Below are positions 35,645 to 44,427 of a DNA stretch of 64,000 bases, one piece after another. Source of the DNA: G963667675 sp965197565 (GTDB lineage: Bacteria; Chloroflexota; Dehalococcoidia; Lucifugimonadales; UBA3495); NCBI GenBank assembly GCA_965197565.1, contig CBDANK010000004.1:992001-1056000 (forward strand). Direction: 5' to 3'. Each line of letters opens with the position of its first letter. The first letter of the stretch is position 1. The notes beneath the pieces were generated by a model, which was not told where the DNA came from, searched no databases, and saw only the letters and a program-made list of their open reading frames with translations. Both the position numbers and the translations under genes were made by a program.

Positions 35645-36604
35645 ATGGAACTTCGTGAACTTATTAGCTTTTACCACGTCGCCAGATTGCGCAGCGTGTC
35701 CAAGACGGCTCGGTCTCTGGAATTGGGCCAACCTACCGTCACCACCCATTTGAGGAAGCTGGAGGACGAGTTTGGAATTACTCTATTCGACCGGATAAAG
35801 CGCCCCATACAGCTTACCTCAGAGGGTGTCACTTTACTGGAGTTGGTTACGCCAGTGGTGGAGGCGGTAGACAGCCTGAAAACTCAGATGGACTACGTGG
35901 AACGGCGGGGGTCTTTTGTAGTTGGAGCTTACCCCGACCTAGTGTTGCACCACCTGCCCAAGACGGTCCAGACCTTCAATGCCCAGTTCCCTTCGGTGCG
36001 TCTCCGGCTCTTGGCCCGGCCATACCTTCCTTTGATTCAATTGGTGAAGTCTGGAGAAATAGACCTGGCCTTGTGCTCACCTCCCCCTCCTGATGAGCCT
36101 TCCTTGGAATTCACTGAGCTGTTCCGGTATCATGTGGTTCTCCTAACGCCTCCCAACCATCCGTTGCTCGACCAACGTGTTGTCGACTTGAAGGATGTCG
36201 CCGCGTGGCCGATGATCCTGCCGGGCCCCGGCAGCCTGACCCGCCAGAAGGTCGAACAGGCCCTGAAGGGCAACGGGATCAACTTCGACGTCATTCTGGC
36301 CATGGACGATAGCGAGTCGATCAAAAAGTACGTGGAGATCGGCATGGGTGTCGCCGTTGCCAACGACTTTACCCTGCACCCGGCCGACCACCATCGCCTT
36401 GGGGTGGTGAGGCTGGGTCACTTATTTGACTCCTCGGAGATCGGCATTTGTACTCTGAAAGGAAAGTTCCTAGGCCGCGCCGTCAGAAACTTTCTTGACA
36501 CCATCTCGGAAGACTTGCAGGGGTTCCGCCCAGAGCCTTGGGTTTGGCAGGGTGACGATTCCCCATCCGTGCCGGTGGCCGCTGCAGCTTCAAACGATTC
36601 ATAG
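35645..36604 (+). CDS. LysR-family transcriptional regulator
   Basis: A 319-residue regulator. The N-terminal winged helix-turn-helix is clear: MELRELISFYHVARLRSVSKTARSLELGQPTVTTHLRKLEDEFGITLFDR. The effector domain from about residue 90 begins GSFVVGAYPDLVLHHLPKTVQTFNAQFPSVRLRLLA and includes LALCSPPPPDEPSLEF, resembling the CysB/CbbR group. A palindromic site overlaps the promoter. Targets unknown; the divergent neighbour is the 7Fe ferredoxin. Confidence 0.92.
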   Translation: MELRELISFYHVARLRSVSKTARSLELGQPTVTTHLRKLEDEFGITLFDRIKRPIQLTSEGVTLLELVTPVVEAVDSLKTQMDYVERRGSFVVGAYPDLVLHHLPKTVQTFNAQFPSVRLRLLARPYLPLIQLVKSGEIDLALCSPPPPDEPSLEFTELFRYHVVLLTPPNHPLLDQRVVDLKDVAAWPMILPGPGSLTRQKVEQALKGNGINFDVILAMDDSESIKKYVEIGMGVAVANDFTLHPADHHRLGVVRLGHLFDSSEIGICTLKGKFLGRAVRNFLDTISEDLQGFRPEPWVWQGDDSPSVPVAAAASNDS

Positions 36605-36616
36605 AAGCACTAAAGA

Positions 36617-36638
36617 AGCGGCTTACTCCTAAGCCGCT
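36617..36638. terminator. Hairpin between convergent LysR and DUF951 genes
   Basis: AGCGGCTTA and TAAGCCGCT form a nine-bp perfect stem with loop CTCC. On the minus strand it is followed by TCTTTAG, a modest T-rich tail, so it could end the pyrF-DUF951 transcript; on the plus strand no T-run follows. It overlaps the DUF951 stop codon. Confidence 0.6.
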
Positions 36639-36868
36639 GCTCCCGATGGACCTGGGTCCGCGCCGTTGTCCTGGCTAAGAACTTGTCGAGGAATTATATC
36701 CCTCACCCTTCGCTCCAAGTAAGACCTGGGCAATAGAACGTAGCGGCCGCACTTCTGGCAGGCAATGCCAATATCCGCTCCCAAGCGCCTGACGTCCCAA
36801 AGGTGTCCGCCGCACGGATGAGGTTTCTTCATCCGCACCACGTCGCCGATCCTCAGTTGGAGAGCCAT
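36629..36868 (-). CDS. DUF951 family protein
   Basis: A 79-residue protein matching DUF951: LRIGDVVRMKKPHPCGGHLWDVRRLGADIGIACQKCGRYVLLPRSYLERRV. The conserved features are KKPHPCGG, GADI, and CxxCGRxxxLPRSxxE. The three cysteines and a histidine could bind zinc. The role is not established; many bacteria have it near ychF or parB. Here it overlaps the end of pyrF by 16 bp, so the two are translationally linked. Confidence 0.85.
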   Translation of the reverse strand: MALQLRIGDVVRMKKPHPCGGHLWDVRRLGADIGIACQKCGRYVLLPRSYLERRVRDIIPRQVLSQDNGADPGPSGAAA

Positions 36869-37698
36869 CCTTTGCCCCCATCGGTCAGGACTTGGTTAAT
36901 CCGTTGGCGCAGCAGGCCCGTCTCCCGGCGCGCCGCATCAGCAAAGTCCGGGCCGCCGGAAGCATAGATGATGCCCCGCGAGGAGTTGACGATGGCCAAC
37001 CTTCCTCGGTGATCGGTTCCCGCCCGCACTGCCGCCTCCAGGTCTCCACCTTGGGCACCGACGCCCGGTATCAGTATGGGCATCCCAGGGCATATACCTC
37101 GCACACTTTCCAACTGGTCCGGCTGGGTCGCCCCTACCACCAAGCCTACATTGCCCTTCAGATTCCAGGTAAGGGAGGAGCGCGCCAGGTACTGATACAG
37201 GGGCAGCCGTCCTAGATGGGTATCCACGGTCAAGTCCTGGAACTCCGCTGAGCCAGCGTTGGAGCCCCGGCACCACACGAACACGCCGCGATCCGAGTCT
37301 TCCAGGAAGGGCGCCACCGAGTCATGTCCGCCCCAAGCGTTTACGGTGACGGCGTCAAACTGCCACACATCGAACATAGCCCGAGCGTATGCCTCACCAG
37401 AGGGACCTATGTCGCCCCGCTTGGTGTCGCCGATGACCAACACTTGCGGTCGAGTCTCGTGGATGTATTCCACGGTTCGCGCCAGGGCCTCCAATCCCGG
37501 CATACCCAGTGCCTCATAGAAGGCTATGTTTGGTTTGTAAGCACAGACCAGATCGGAGGTTGCGTCGATAATGGACTTGTTGAACTGGAAGGGATCGGCC
37601 GCCGCCATTAGTCGGGGGTCGGGGTCCAAGCCCACGCAGACTAAACTCTGGCTGGCTTCGCAGGCCTGCTCCAAGCGTTGTAAGAAGGGAGTTGGCAT
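36853..37698 (-). CDS. pyrF: Orotidine 5'-phosphate decarboxylase (type 2)
   Basis: PyrF decarboxylates OMP to UMP, the last step of the pathway started by the genes at 26-34 kb. The 281-residue length and VCVGLDPDPRL, YKPNIAFYEALG, LVIGDTKRGDIGPSGEAYARAMF (catalytic Lys/Asp) identify the longer type 2 family; GVGAQGGDLEAAVRAG and NSSRGIIYASG complete the barrel. I chose ATG 37698 because homology begins there; the open frame upstream to 38274 runs antisense through sfsA. It lies apart from the main operon with no PyrR loop visible upstream. Confidence 0.94.
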   Translation of the reverse strand: MPTPFLQRLEQACEASQSLVCVGLDPDPRLMAAADPFQFNKSIIDATSDLVCAYKPNIAFYEALGMPGLEALARTVEYIHETRPQVLVIGDTKRGDIGPSGEAYARAMFDVWQFDAVTVNAWGGHDSVAPFLEDSDRGVFVWCRGSNAGSAEFQDLTVDTHLGRLPLYQYLARSSLTWNLKGNVGLVVGATQPDQLESVRGICPGMPILIPGVGAQGGDLEAAVRAGTDHRGRLAIVNSSRGIIYASGGPDFADAARRETGLLRQRINQVLTDGGKGWLSN

Positions 37699-37803
37699 AG
37701 AATTATTATATCCTTCAGGTCCGGCCGTCGGCCATTGAGGTAAACTCCGGTTGCCGCCGGTTGTTATGGGTTGGTACCATTGGCCGAAAATATCCATTAG
37801 GAG

Positions 37804-38499
37804 ATGTTCGTGGACCTTCCCGGGAACTTGGTAGAGGGCAGGTTCAAGGCAAGGCTCAACCGGTTTCTTGCCCTGGTCGAAGTACAAGGCCGGGAGGTTG
37901 GCGTCCATGTGGCCAACTCCGGCCGGATGCATGAGATGCTGGTCCCGGGAAACCGCGTGCTCATCTCGCCCAAGTCTGGGGCCCACCGAAAGACTGCATA
38001 CGATCTGGCCTTGGTCGAGTTGGGGGCCACTCTGGTTTCGGCGGACGCCAGGCTGCCCAATGGCTTGGTTGCCGAGGCGTTCAGCCAAGGGCGCCTGTCC
38101 CAGTTCCGGGACTACTCCAGTATTTTCAGGGAGGTCGCTTTCGGTGAAAGCCGGCTGGACCTTCTGTTGAAGGGGCCGCCGGGCCTTTGTTACGTGGAAA
38201 CCAAGTCGGTTACTCTGGTGGTGAACGGGGTCGGCCTGTTTCCAGACGCTCCCACGGCGAGGGGAGCAAAGCACCTACACAGCCTGGCCCAAGCGGTAGA
38301 GACTGGGCACCGCGCCGCCGTGGTGTTCGTCGTACAACGGGATGACTCCCTGGCCTTCGAGCCCCATGACAGCGCCGACCCGGATTTCGGCATAGCCCTC
38401 AGGGAAAGCATGGCAGCCGGCGTGGAAGCCTTCGCTTATGGCTGCCGGGTCACCGAGACTAGGGTGACCCTTGGCCGCCGGCTTCCAATTCATCTTTGA
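37804..38499 (+). CDS. sfsA: SfsA family protein (DNA/RNA nuclease-like)
   Basis: A 231-residue SfsA homologue. Typical stretches are LVEGRFKARLNRFLALVEVQGREVGVHVANSGRMHEMLVPG, FREVAFGESRLDLLL, CYVETKSVTLV and LFPDAPTARGAKHLHSLAQAV. The VGESRLDLLL...VETKS pattern is a PD-(D/E)xK nuclease-like core. SfsA was named for sugar fermentation stimulation in E. coli; its true function is uncertain. It is divergent from pyrF, with the glycosylase gene just downstream. Confidence 0.93.
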   Translation: MFVDLPGNLVEGRFKARLNRFLALVEVQGREVGVHVANSGRMHEMLVPGNRVLISPKSGAHRKTAYDLALVELGATLVSADARLPNGLVAEAFSQGRLSQFRDYSSIFREVAFGESRLDLLLKGPPGLCYVETKSVTLVVNGVGLFPDAPTARGAKHLHSLAQAVETGHRAAVVFVVQRDDSLAFEPHDSADPDFGIALRESMAAGVEAFAYGCRVTETRVTLGRRLPIHL

Positions 38500-38585
38500 T
38501 CAATTTGACATCGTATATGCGGCGGAAAAACAGCCCCGGCCATGTCAGAGCCCCTCGGCCGGCAGACGCCTCCGGCAAGGAATCT

Positions 38586-39239
38586 ATGTTATGGGAAATC
38601 TATCAACGCCTCTACCGGGCTTACGGTCCCCAAGGCTGGTGGCCCGGCGATGGTGCTTTTGACGTGGCAGTTGGAGCGATCCTAACCCAAGCGACGGCAT
38701 GGATTAACGTGGAGCGGGCCATAAATAACATGAAAGAGGCGGGCTGCTGGTCTCTGCGGGCAATACATGAGGCGCCGGCAGAGGAACTAGCCTCCATAAT
38801 TCGCCCCAGCGGGTATTTCAACGCCAAAGCCCGCAAGCTAAAAGCATTCGCCAAATACCTGGTTGAGGGCTACGATGGCGATCTGCTGGCTTTCCTCAGC
38901 CAAGAGCTGGGACCGTTGCGGCAGGAGTTGCTGTCTATTCACGGAATCGGTCAGGAGACCGCCGATGACATACTGGTTTACGCCGCAGGGAAACCCTCTT
39001 TCGTCATCGACTCCTACACCCGGAGGATCGTGCAGCGGGTAGGGCTATTCCCGCAGAACTCAAAAGCCGGTTACCAGGCTTATCAGGAAATGTTCCATGA
39101 AAACCTGAACAGGGATGTCTCTTTGTTCAACGAATACCATGCGCTACTGGACCGCCACGGCAAAGTGACTTGCGCCAAGGTCCCTCTTTGCTCCGGCTGT
39201 TGTCTAAAAGACATCTGCGCCACTGGATTGAGCACTTAA
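38586..39239 (+). CDS. Endonuclease III-like HhH-GPD DNA glycosylase with Fe-S cluster
   Basis: About 217 residues. Seen: IYQRLYRAYGPQGWWPGDGAFDVAVGAILTQATAWINVERAI, the helix-hairpin-helix LLSIHGIGQETADDI, and the catalytic Asp in FVIDSYTRRIV. The C-terminal C-x5-C-x2-C-x5-C would hold a [4Fe-4S] cluster. The hairpin lacks the lysine that gives endonuclease III its lyase activity (GVGRKTA there, GIGQETA here), so a monofunctional base excision enzyme is expected. I chose ATG 38586 with AAGGA upstream, since homology starts at MLWEIYQRL; the frame is open back to a TTG at 38496. The stop shares bases with the convergent SDR stop. Confidence 0.85.
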   Translation: MLWEIYQRLYRAYGPQGWWPGDGAFDVAVGAILTQATAWINVERAINNMKEAGCWSLRAIHEAPAEELASIIRPSGYFNAKARKLKAFAKYLVEGYDGDLLAFLSQELGPLRQELLSIHGIGQETADDILVYAAGKPSFVIDSYTRRIVQRVGLFPQNSKAGYQAYQEMFHENLNRDVSLFNEYHALLDRHGKVTCAKVPLCSGCCLKDICATGLST

Positions 39240-40012
39240 AACAGCGACTTGGACTGGCCGCCGTCCACGTTGATGCAAGTGCCTGTAATCAGATCGGCCC
39301 GGTCTGAGGCCAGGAAGGCCACCGTCTCCCCAATCGGCTCGGGCCAGCCGAACTTACCGGCTGGCAAGTTCCGGGCGATGAACTCGGCCACCACCTCCGG
39401 GGTATTGGTTTTTTGAAACCGGTCCCAGGTGCTGCCCGGAAAGTCAATGGAGCCGGGGGCAATGCAGTTAACTCGTATGTTGGTAGGCGCCAGTTGCAGC
39501 GCCAAGTGCTTGGAAAAAGCGATCAGCCCCGCCTTGGCGGTCATATAATCAATGGAGCCGCCGTGCTCGCGGCCGTAGATGGACGAGATATTGATGATCC
39601 GGCCCCATCCTTGTTCTTTCATGTGAGGAAGCGTCATAGCCATCAGACGGACCGCGCTTATGAGGTTGACCTCCAACCCTTCCCGAAACTGTTCCATGGT
39701 GGTCTCTTCCAACAGAACAGAGCCGCGGCGGCCCCCCACATTATTCACCAGTATGTCCGGCGGTCCAAACTTGGATATGGTGTCGTTGTGAAAACGTACT
39801 ACGTCACTCTCGATGGTCACGTCGGCTTGAGTTCCGTGGGCCTGGTAGCCACTGGCGCGGAATTCGCCCACGGTGGCCTCCAGTTGCTCTTGGCCCCGGG
39901 CACAGACCGATATTTTACAACCCTCCCGGGCCAGGCACTCAGCCGCCTGTTTCCCTAAGCCGTGGCTTCCACCCGTTATCATGGCTACTTTACCGGTTAG
40001 TCCCAGGTCCAT
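39236..40012 (-). CDS. Short-chain dehydrogenase/reductase
   Basis: A 258-residue classical SDR. It has the cofactor motif TGGSHGLGKQAAECLA, NNVGGRRG (a variant of NNAG), catalytic Ser in INISSIYGREHGGS, Tyr and Lys in IDYMTAKAGLIAF, and the tail ITGTCINVDGGQSKSLF. Start ATG 40012 has GGAG with good spacing; a longer frame to 40051 adds 13 residues without a site. The gene is convergent with the glycosylase gene. Substrate unknown. Confidence 0.9.
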   Translation of the reverse strand: MDLGLTGKVAMITGGSHGLGKQAAECLAREGCKISVCARGQEQLEATVGEFRASGYQAHGTQADVTIESDVVRFHNDTISKFGPPDILVNNVGGRRGSVLLEETTMEQFREGLEVNLISAVRLMAMTLPHMKEQGWGRIINISSIYGREHGGSIDYMTAKAGLIAFSKHLALQLAPTNIRVNCIAPGSIDFPGSTWDRFQKTNTPEVVAEFIARNLPAGKFGWPEPIGETVAFLASDRADLITGTCINVDGGQSKSLF

Positions 40013-40393
40013 ACTTCTCTCCTTTCTTTGTTGCTTTCCTAGTAACGCCAAGTGACTCGCCGGTTAGCTAACCCTCAGAATCCCGCCCAGCCATCGGAAA
40101 GTTGGGCGGAAAGGGGGACGAATTCTCGAAAATTCCTTTGGGACGATAACCGGCCGTCGCCAGCAACTTACGAGACCTTTGGTCTCATGGACCGCCCATG
40201 AAACTCTTATAATAAGCAATTGCGCCGGAATCACCGGCAGTAGGGCAGAATCATTGAAGGCAGTGAGATTATAGCTTCTCCTCAAGGAGCTTGCACCCAT
40301 GGCCCGCCGTGAGCAGTCTTGAGCAGTCTTTTAGGAGGCCCCGACTCCGCTATAATTGACTCCGGCCCATTAGCCAACAGTGGGAGCCTAACG
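40013..40393. other. 381-bp divergent intergenic region
   Basis: No gene is visible between the divergent SDR and racemase-like genes. There is a perfect TATAAT at 40351-40356, 37 bp before the racemase-like start, but no good -35 at the right distance. A direct repeat GAGCAGTCTT occurs at 40311-40320 and 40321-40330. The remaining DNA shows nothing I can name. Confidence 0.45.
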
Positions 40394-41602
40394 ATGCAAG
40401 CTCTGGAAGGTATCAAGGTCCTGGACTTTTGCCGCAACTCGCCTGGAATGTTTTGCACCATGATCCTGGGGGACCTGGGCGCCGACGTTCTCATGGTAGA
40501 GCGTCCCATGACCGGAGCCCGTGCTGAATACGAGCGTGTGGTGAGCGGCATCACCGACTCCGAAGAAGAACGCAGACACGCTTCCTACAATGCCCTGCAG
40601 AGGAACAAACGCAGCCTGGCCCTAAACCTAAAGGAACCTGAGGCGCGGGAAGTACTCTACGCCTTGGCGCAGGATGCCGACGTAGTGGTGGAAGGATTCC
40701 GCCCTGGAGTCATGGAACGGCTGGGAGCCGGCTATCAGAAGGTCAATGAGATCAACCCAAAGATCGTTTATTGCTCAGTTTCCGGCTACGGGCAGGACGG
40801 ACCGTACGCCGCTTTGGCGGGTCACGATATCAACTACATTTCGTTTGCCGGCGCGCTGGGTTTGATCGGCGCTTCTGAAGAGGAAAAGCCGGCTATTCCC
40901 TTGAACCTGCTGGCGGACTACGCCGGAGGCGGGCTCTGTGGAGCGGTGGCGATTCTGGCTGCGCTTATGGCCCGGAACACCACTAGCCGGGGTCAGTACC
41001 TGGACATCGCTATGACCGAAGGTGTGATGTATATGATGGCCGCTGTCGTGTCCGGGTTCTTCGGCGAGGGACATGGTCCAAAGCGGGGGGCCGGCTGGCT
41101 CAATGGCGGAGTTCCCTACTATAACGTCTACCGGACCCAAGACGGCAAATTCTTAACCATTGCCGCCATGGAACCCTGGTTCTGGGTGAACCTTTGCCGG
41201 GTCCTGGGAAGGGAGGATCTGGTCCCTTATCAAGGCGCCCAGGGGCAACAGCGCCGGGAGATTTTCGAGTTTCTGGAGAACACCTTTAAGACCCGCACCC
41301 GGGACGAATGGTTTGAGCTTTTGAAGGACCAGAACATCTCGGTGGGCAAAGTGTATAGCTTGGAGGAAGCCTTGTCCGACCCTCATGTGGCTCACCGAGG
41401 AATGGTGGTGGAAGTGGAGGCTCCCGACCTACCCGAAGGCAGGGTATCCCAAGTGGGTATCCCCATTCGGTTGTCGGAGACGCCTGGGCGTGTCCGGCAC
41501 GTCGGCTCGGTTACCGGACAGCACACCGAAAGCGTGCTGCGCGGCCTGGGTTATTCCGAGCAACAGATCGGCGATCTAAAAGCACGAGCGGTGGTGCAGT
41601 AG
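40394..41602 (+). CDS. CaiB/BaiF family protein, alpha-methylacyl-CoA racemase-like
   Basis: A 402-residue class III CoA-transferase-fold protein. The stretch LAGHDINYISFAGALGLIG carries the His, and LLADYAGGGLCGAVAILAAL the Asp, that form the proton-transfer pair in alpha-methylacyl-CoA racemase. GGVPYYNVYRTQDGKFLTIAAMEPWFW is also typical of that branch. It is therefore more likely a racemase than a transferase, though the family is broad. ATG 40394 with GGGAG upstream begins MQALEGIKVLDFCRNSPGMF. It differs from the fused and split CaiB genes at 17-22 kb. Confidence 0.85.
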   Translation: MQALEGIKVLDFCRNSPGMFCTMILGDLGADVLMVERPMTGARAEYERVVSGITDSEEERRHASYNALQRNKRSLALNLKEPEAREVLYALAQDADVVVEGFRPGVMERLGAGYQKVNEINPKIVYCSVSGYGQDGPYAALAGHDINYISFAGALGLIGASEEEKPAIPLNLLADYAGGGLCGAVAILAALMARNTTSRGQYLDIAMTEGVMYMMAAVVSGFFGEGHGPKRGAGWLNGGVPYYNVYRTQDGKFLTIAAMEPWFWVNLCRVLGREDLVPYQGAQGQQRREIFEFLENTFKTRTRDEWFELLKDQNISVGKVYSLEEALSDPHVAHRGMVVEVEAPDLPEGRVSQVGIPIRLSETPGRVRHVGSVTGQHTESVLRGLGYSEQQIGDLKARAVVQ

Positions 41603-41802
41603 TAATACGTCCATAGGAAGAGGAAAAGCATTTTTCCGGGTCCTTCGGTCGTGCTCGGGTTCGTCTCCGTCTTTCTAAGTACGGTATCTCTGAATATGCG
41701 ATTGAGAATCCGGGATGAGATATGGTGTGTCCGAGGGTTGTATGCGAAAATAAGCGGGAATTGAGGGGAACTTGAGAGGGAGAGTACTAGGAGAGGTGTA
41801 AC

Positions 41803-43545
41803 GTGGCTAAAGGGATCGGAAGCTACCGGCCGCTTATAACCGGTACTACACATATGGTGTCATCAGGCCACTACCTGGCTACGGCGGCAGGGTACCGCAT
41901 CCTGGAACAGGGGGGGAACGCCACCGATGCCGGAGTCGCTGCGGGAATCGCCCTTAACGTAACCCTTCCACACTACACCAGTTTTGGCGGAGTCGCGCCA
42001 ATAATTCTTCACGACGCAGGGCGAAATGAGACGGTAACCATTAGCGGATTGGGCCGCTGGCCTAAAGCCGCCAGCATTGACTACTTCCGGGAGAAAGCCA
42101 ATGGCGACCTGCCGGCCGGGGTGCTTCGTACAGTTACTCCCGCTGCGCCGGACGCTTGGCTCACGGCACTGAAACTCTACGGCAGCATGACTTTCGAGCA
42201 AGTGGTGACCCCCGCGCTGGAGCTGTCCGAGCAAGGGTTTCCTATTCCCGCCACCCTTCATCGAGCCTTGGCTGGGCTCTTGGACCAAGGGCAAGTGGCC
42301 CGGTGCCCCAGCACTCTTGAGGTTTTCTTCCCCCAAGGGAAAGCCCCGGCTACCGGTGACATTCTGGTGCAACGAGACTTGGCCCGTACCTTCCATCGCC
42401 TCATTCAGGTAGAGCGAGACAACATTTCGCGAGGACGGGAGGAAGCCCTTCAGGCGGCCCGAGATTTCTTCTATAGGGGTGAAATAGCCGAGGAGATGGT
42501 GAGGTTCTGCCAGGAGCAAGGTGGCCTGCTTACCATGCAGGACCTGGACGAGTTCGAGGCCAAGTTGGAACCTCCGGCCCAAGGCAGCTACAAAGACATT
42601 GAAGTCTACACCTGTGGTCCTTGGTGCCAGGGCCCGGTTAGCATAGAAACCCTCCACATCTTGGAGGGATATGACCTAAAGGGAATGGGCCACAATAGCC
42701 CGGAGTATCTCCACACGTTGCTGGAGGCGCTCAAGCTGGCCTTTGCCGACCGGCACGGCTATTACGGGGATCCAGACTTCGTAAAGGTGCCTTTGGAGGG
42801 GCTTCTGTCCAAGGAATACGCTGCCGAGCGGCGCCATGTCATTGATCCGGACCGGGCTTACCCAGAGATGCCGGATGCCGGAGACCCTTGGAGTTATCAA
42901 GACGCGGAAGGTCGGACCATGAAAGCAGCGTCTCCCACCGCAATGGCCGGTGGACCGGAGGCGGATACAAGCTACGTATGTGTTGTGGACCGTTGGGGCA
43001 ACGCTTTCTCCGCTACACCCAGCGACTCCATAGGCAAAACACCCCTGGCCGCCGGCTTGGGCTTCGTTATCTCACCTCGGGGGTCACAGAGCTGGCTTGA
43101 CCCGGAACACCCGTGCGCCCTAGCTCCCGGCAAACGCCCCCGGCTCACTCCGAATCCAGCCATGGCTTTCAAGGACGGCAAGGTGTGGATGCCCTTCGGA
43201 ACGCCCGGCGGCGACGTGCAATGCCAGTCCATGGTCCAACTGTTCCTGAATGTAGCGGAATTCGGAATGGATGTGCAACAGGCCATCGAGGCGCCCCGGG
43301 TTTCTACTTGGAGCTTCCCCAATTCCTTTTGGCCCCACGCCTATCATCCTGGGATGGTGGGGATCGAGGGGCGAATTCCGGCCCACACGTTGGCTGAGCT
43401 TCAACGCAAAGGCCACAAGGTCGACCTGTGGGAAGATTGGGCGGTAAGAATGGGCTGTTTGTGCGCAGTCGAAGTGGATCATCAACGGGGTGGGTTGAGC
43501 AGCGGCGCAGACCCCCGGCGTGACGGATACGCCATGGGACGTTAG
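41803..43545 (+). CDS. Gamma-glutamyltransferase family protein
   Basis: A 580-residue Ntn-hydrolase. It opens HMVSSGHYLATAAGYRILEQGGNATDAGVAAGIALNVTLPHYTSFGG, the usual family start. Autocleavage would expose Thr389 in the stretch ADTSYVCVVDRWGNAFSAT, giving large and small chains. PGGDVQCQSMVQLFLNVAEFGMDVQQAIEAPR closes the active site. No signal peptide is seen, so it is probably cytoplasmic, unlike classic periplasmic GGT; members like this act on glutathione conjugates or on cephalosporin-type and other amides. GTG start with GGAGAGG. Confidence 0.9.
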   Translation: MAKGIGSYRPLITGTTHMVSSGHYLATAAGYRILEQGGNATDAGVAAGIALNVTLPHYTSFGGVAPIILHDAGRNETVTISGLGRWPKAASIDYFREKANGDLPAGVLRTVTPAAPDAWLTALKLYGSMTFEQVVTPALELSEQGFPIPATLHRALAGLLDQGQVARCPSTLEVFFPQGKAPATGDILVQRDLARTFHRLIQVERDNISRGREEALQAARDFFYRGEIAEEMVRFCQEQGGLLTMQDLDEFEAKLEPPAQGSYKDIEVYTCGPWCQGPVSIETLHILEGYDLKGMGHNSPEYLHTLLEALKLAFADRHGYYGDPDFVKVPLEGLLSKEYAAERRHVIDPDRAYPEMPDAGDPWSYQDAEGRTMKAASPTAMAGGPEADTSYVCVVDRWGNAFSATPSDSIGKTPLAAGLGFVISPRGSQSWLDPEHPCALAPGKRPRLTPNPAMAFKDGKVWMPFGTPGGDVQCQSMVQLFLNVAEFGMDVQQAIEAPRVSTWSFPNSFWPHAYHPGMVGIEGRIPAHTLAELQRKGHKVDLWEDWAVRMGCLCAVEVDHQRGGLSSGADPRRDGYAMGR

Positions 43546-43604
43546 CCTTCGACACTCTGCCGTCAGCAAATCCACTATTTCCACTGAACGCCGGCGGCTG
43601 ACAG

Positions 43605-44354
43605 CTACTCTGCGGTACGGCCGCCGTCGACAACCAATTCGCTGCCGGTAACAAAGGACGACTCGTCCGATGCCAGGTAGAGGACGCCGTAGGCCACGTC
43701 TTCCGGCTGTCCCAACCGGCCCAGGGGAGTATTTTCCATGCGCTCTTGCCGATAGGCTTCGTCGGCCAGCATCTCCGCTGTCATCGGCGTTTCGATAGTG
43801 CCCGGGTGTATGGAATTGGCCCGGATTCCTTCTTTGGCATGCTGAATAGCGGTTGATTTGGTGAATATCCGCACCGCCCCTTTAGAAGCAGCGTAGGCTG
43901 CGGCGAAAGAGTTGCCGACCAGTCCCGCCACCGAGGATATATTGACTATGGAGCCGCCCCCGGCTTTCCGCATCTCCGGAATAGCGTGTTTGGTCCCCAA
44001 GAAAACACCCTTTCCGTTGATCGCCATTATCCGGTCCCACAGCTCTTCGCTGGTAGCCTCTATCCCCTCCGTTCGGAAAATGCCGGCATTGTTGACCAGA
44101 ACGTCCAGCTTGCCGAAGCGGACCACTGTTGCCGCTATGGCCTGCTGCCAGTCTTCCTCGCTGGTCACGTCCAACCGCACGAAGAGACACTCGCCTCCTG
44201 TTTCATTGATCTCTGCCTCGGTCTTGCGTCCCTCTTCTTCCAGCACATCGCCGATTACCACCCTGGCCCCTTCACCGGCAAACAGCTTGGCCTCCGCCGC
44301 TCCCATGCCCCTGGCTCCCCCACTGATAAACGCAACCTTGTTCTGCAAACGCAT
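43605..44354 (-). CDS. Short-chain dehydrogenase, copy 1 of a tandem pair
   Basis: A 249-residue SDR: FISGGARGMGAAEAKLFAGEGARVVIGDVLEEEG (acidic D in GD suggests NAD preference), NNAGIF, NISSVAGLVGNSF, YAASKGAVRIFTK, GSELVVDGGRTAE. It resembles 3-alpha/20-beta-hydroxysteroid and related secondary alcohol dehydrogenases, but the substrate is unknown. ATG with a GGAGGGG site. It is the downstream member of a tandem duplication with 44428-45180; leaders and N-terminal 60 residues are nearly the same. Confidence 0.9.
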   Translation of the reverse strand: MRLQNKVAFISGGARGMGAAEAKLFAGEGARVVIGDVLEEEGRKTEAEINETGGECLFVRLDVTSEEDWQQAIAATVVRFGKLDVLVNNAGIFRTEGIEATSEELWDRIMAINGKGVFLGTKHAIPEMRKAGGGSIVNISSVAGLVGNSFAAAYAASKGAVRIFTKSTAIQHAKEGIRANSIHPGTIETPMTAEMLADEAYRQERMENTPLGRLGQPEDVAYGVLYLASDESSFVTGSELVVDGGRTAE

Positions 44355-44427
44355 TGCTGCCCCTCCTAGCTAGGGTAACATCGTAAGGAAATACTACTAT
44401 AGAATACAGGCGCGGTACTTCACGGCT

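Noticed and set aside
37699..38274. N-terminal extension of pyrF
   Set aside because: The open frame continues upstream, but the sequence is antisense to sfsA, and homology of PyrF starts at 37698.
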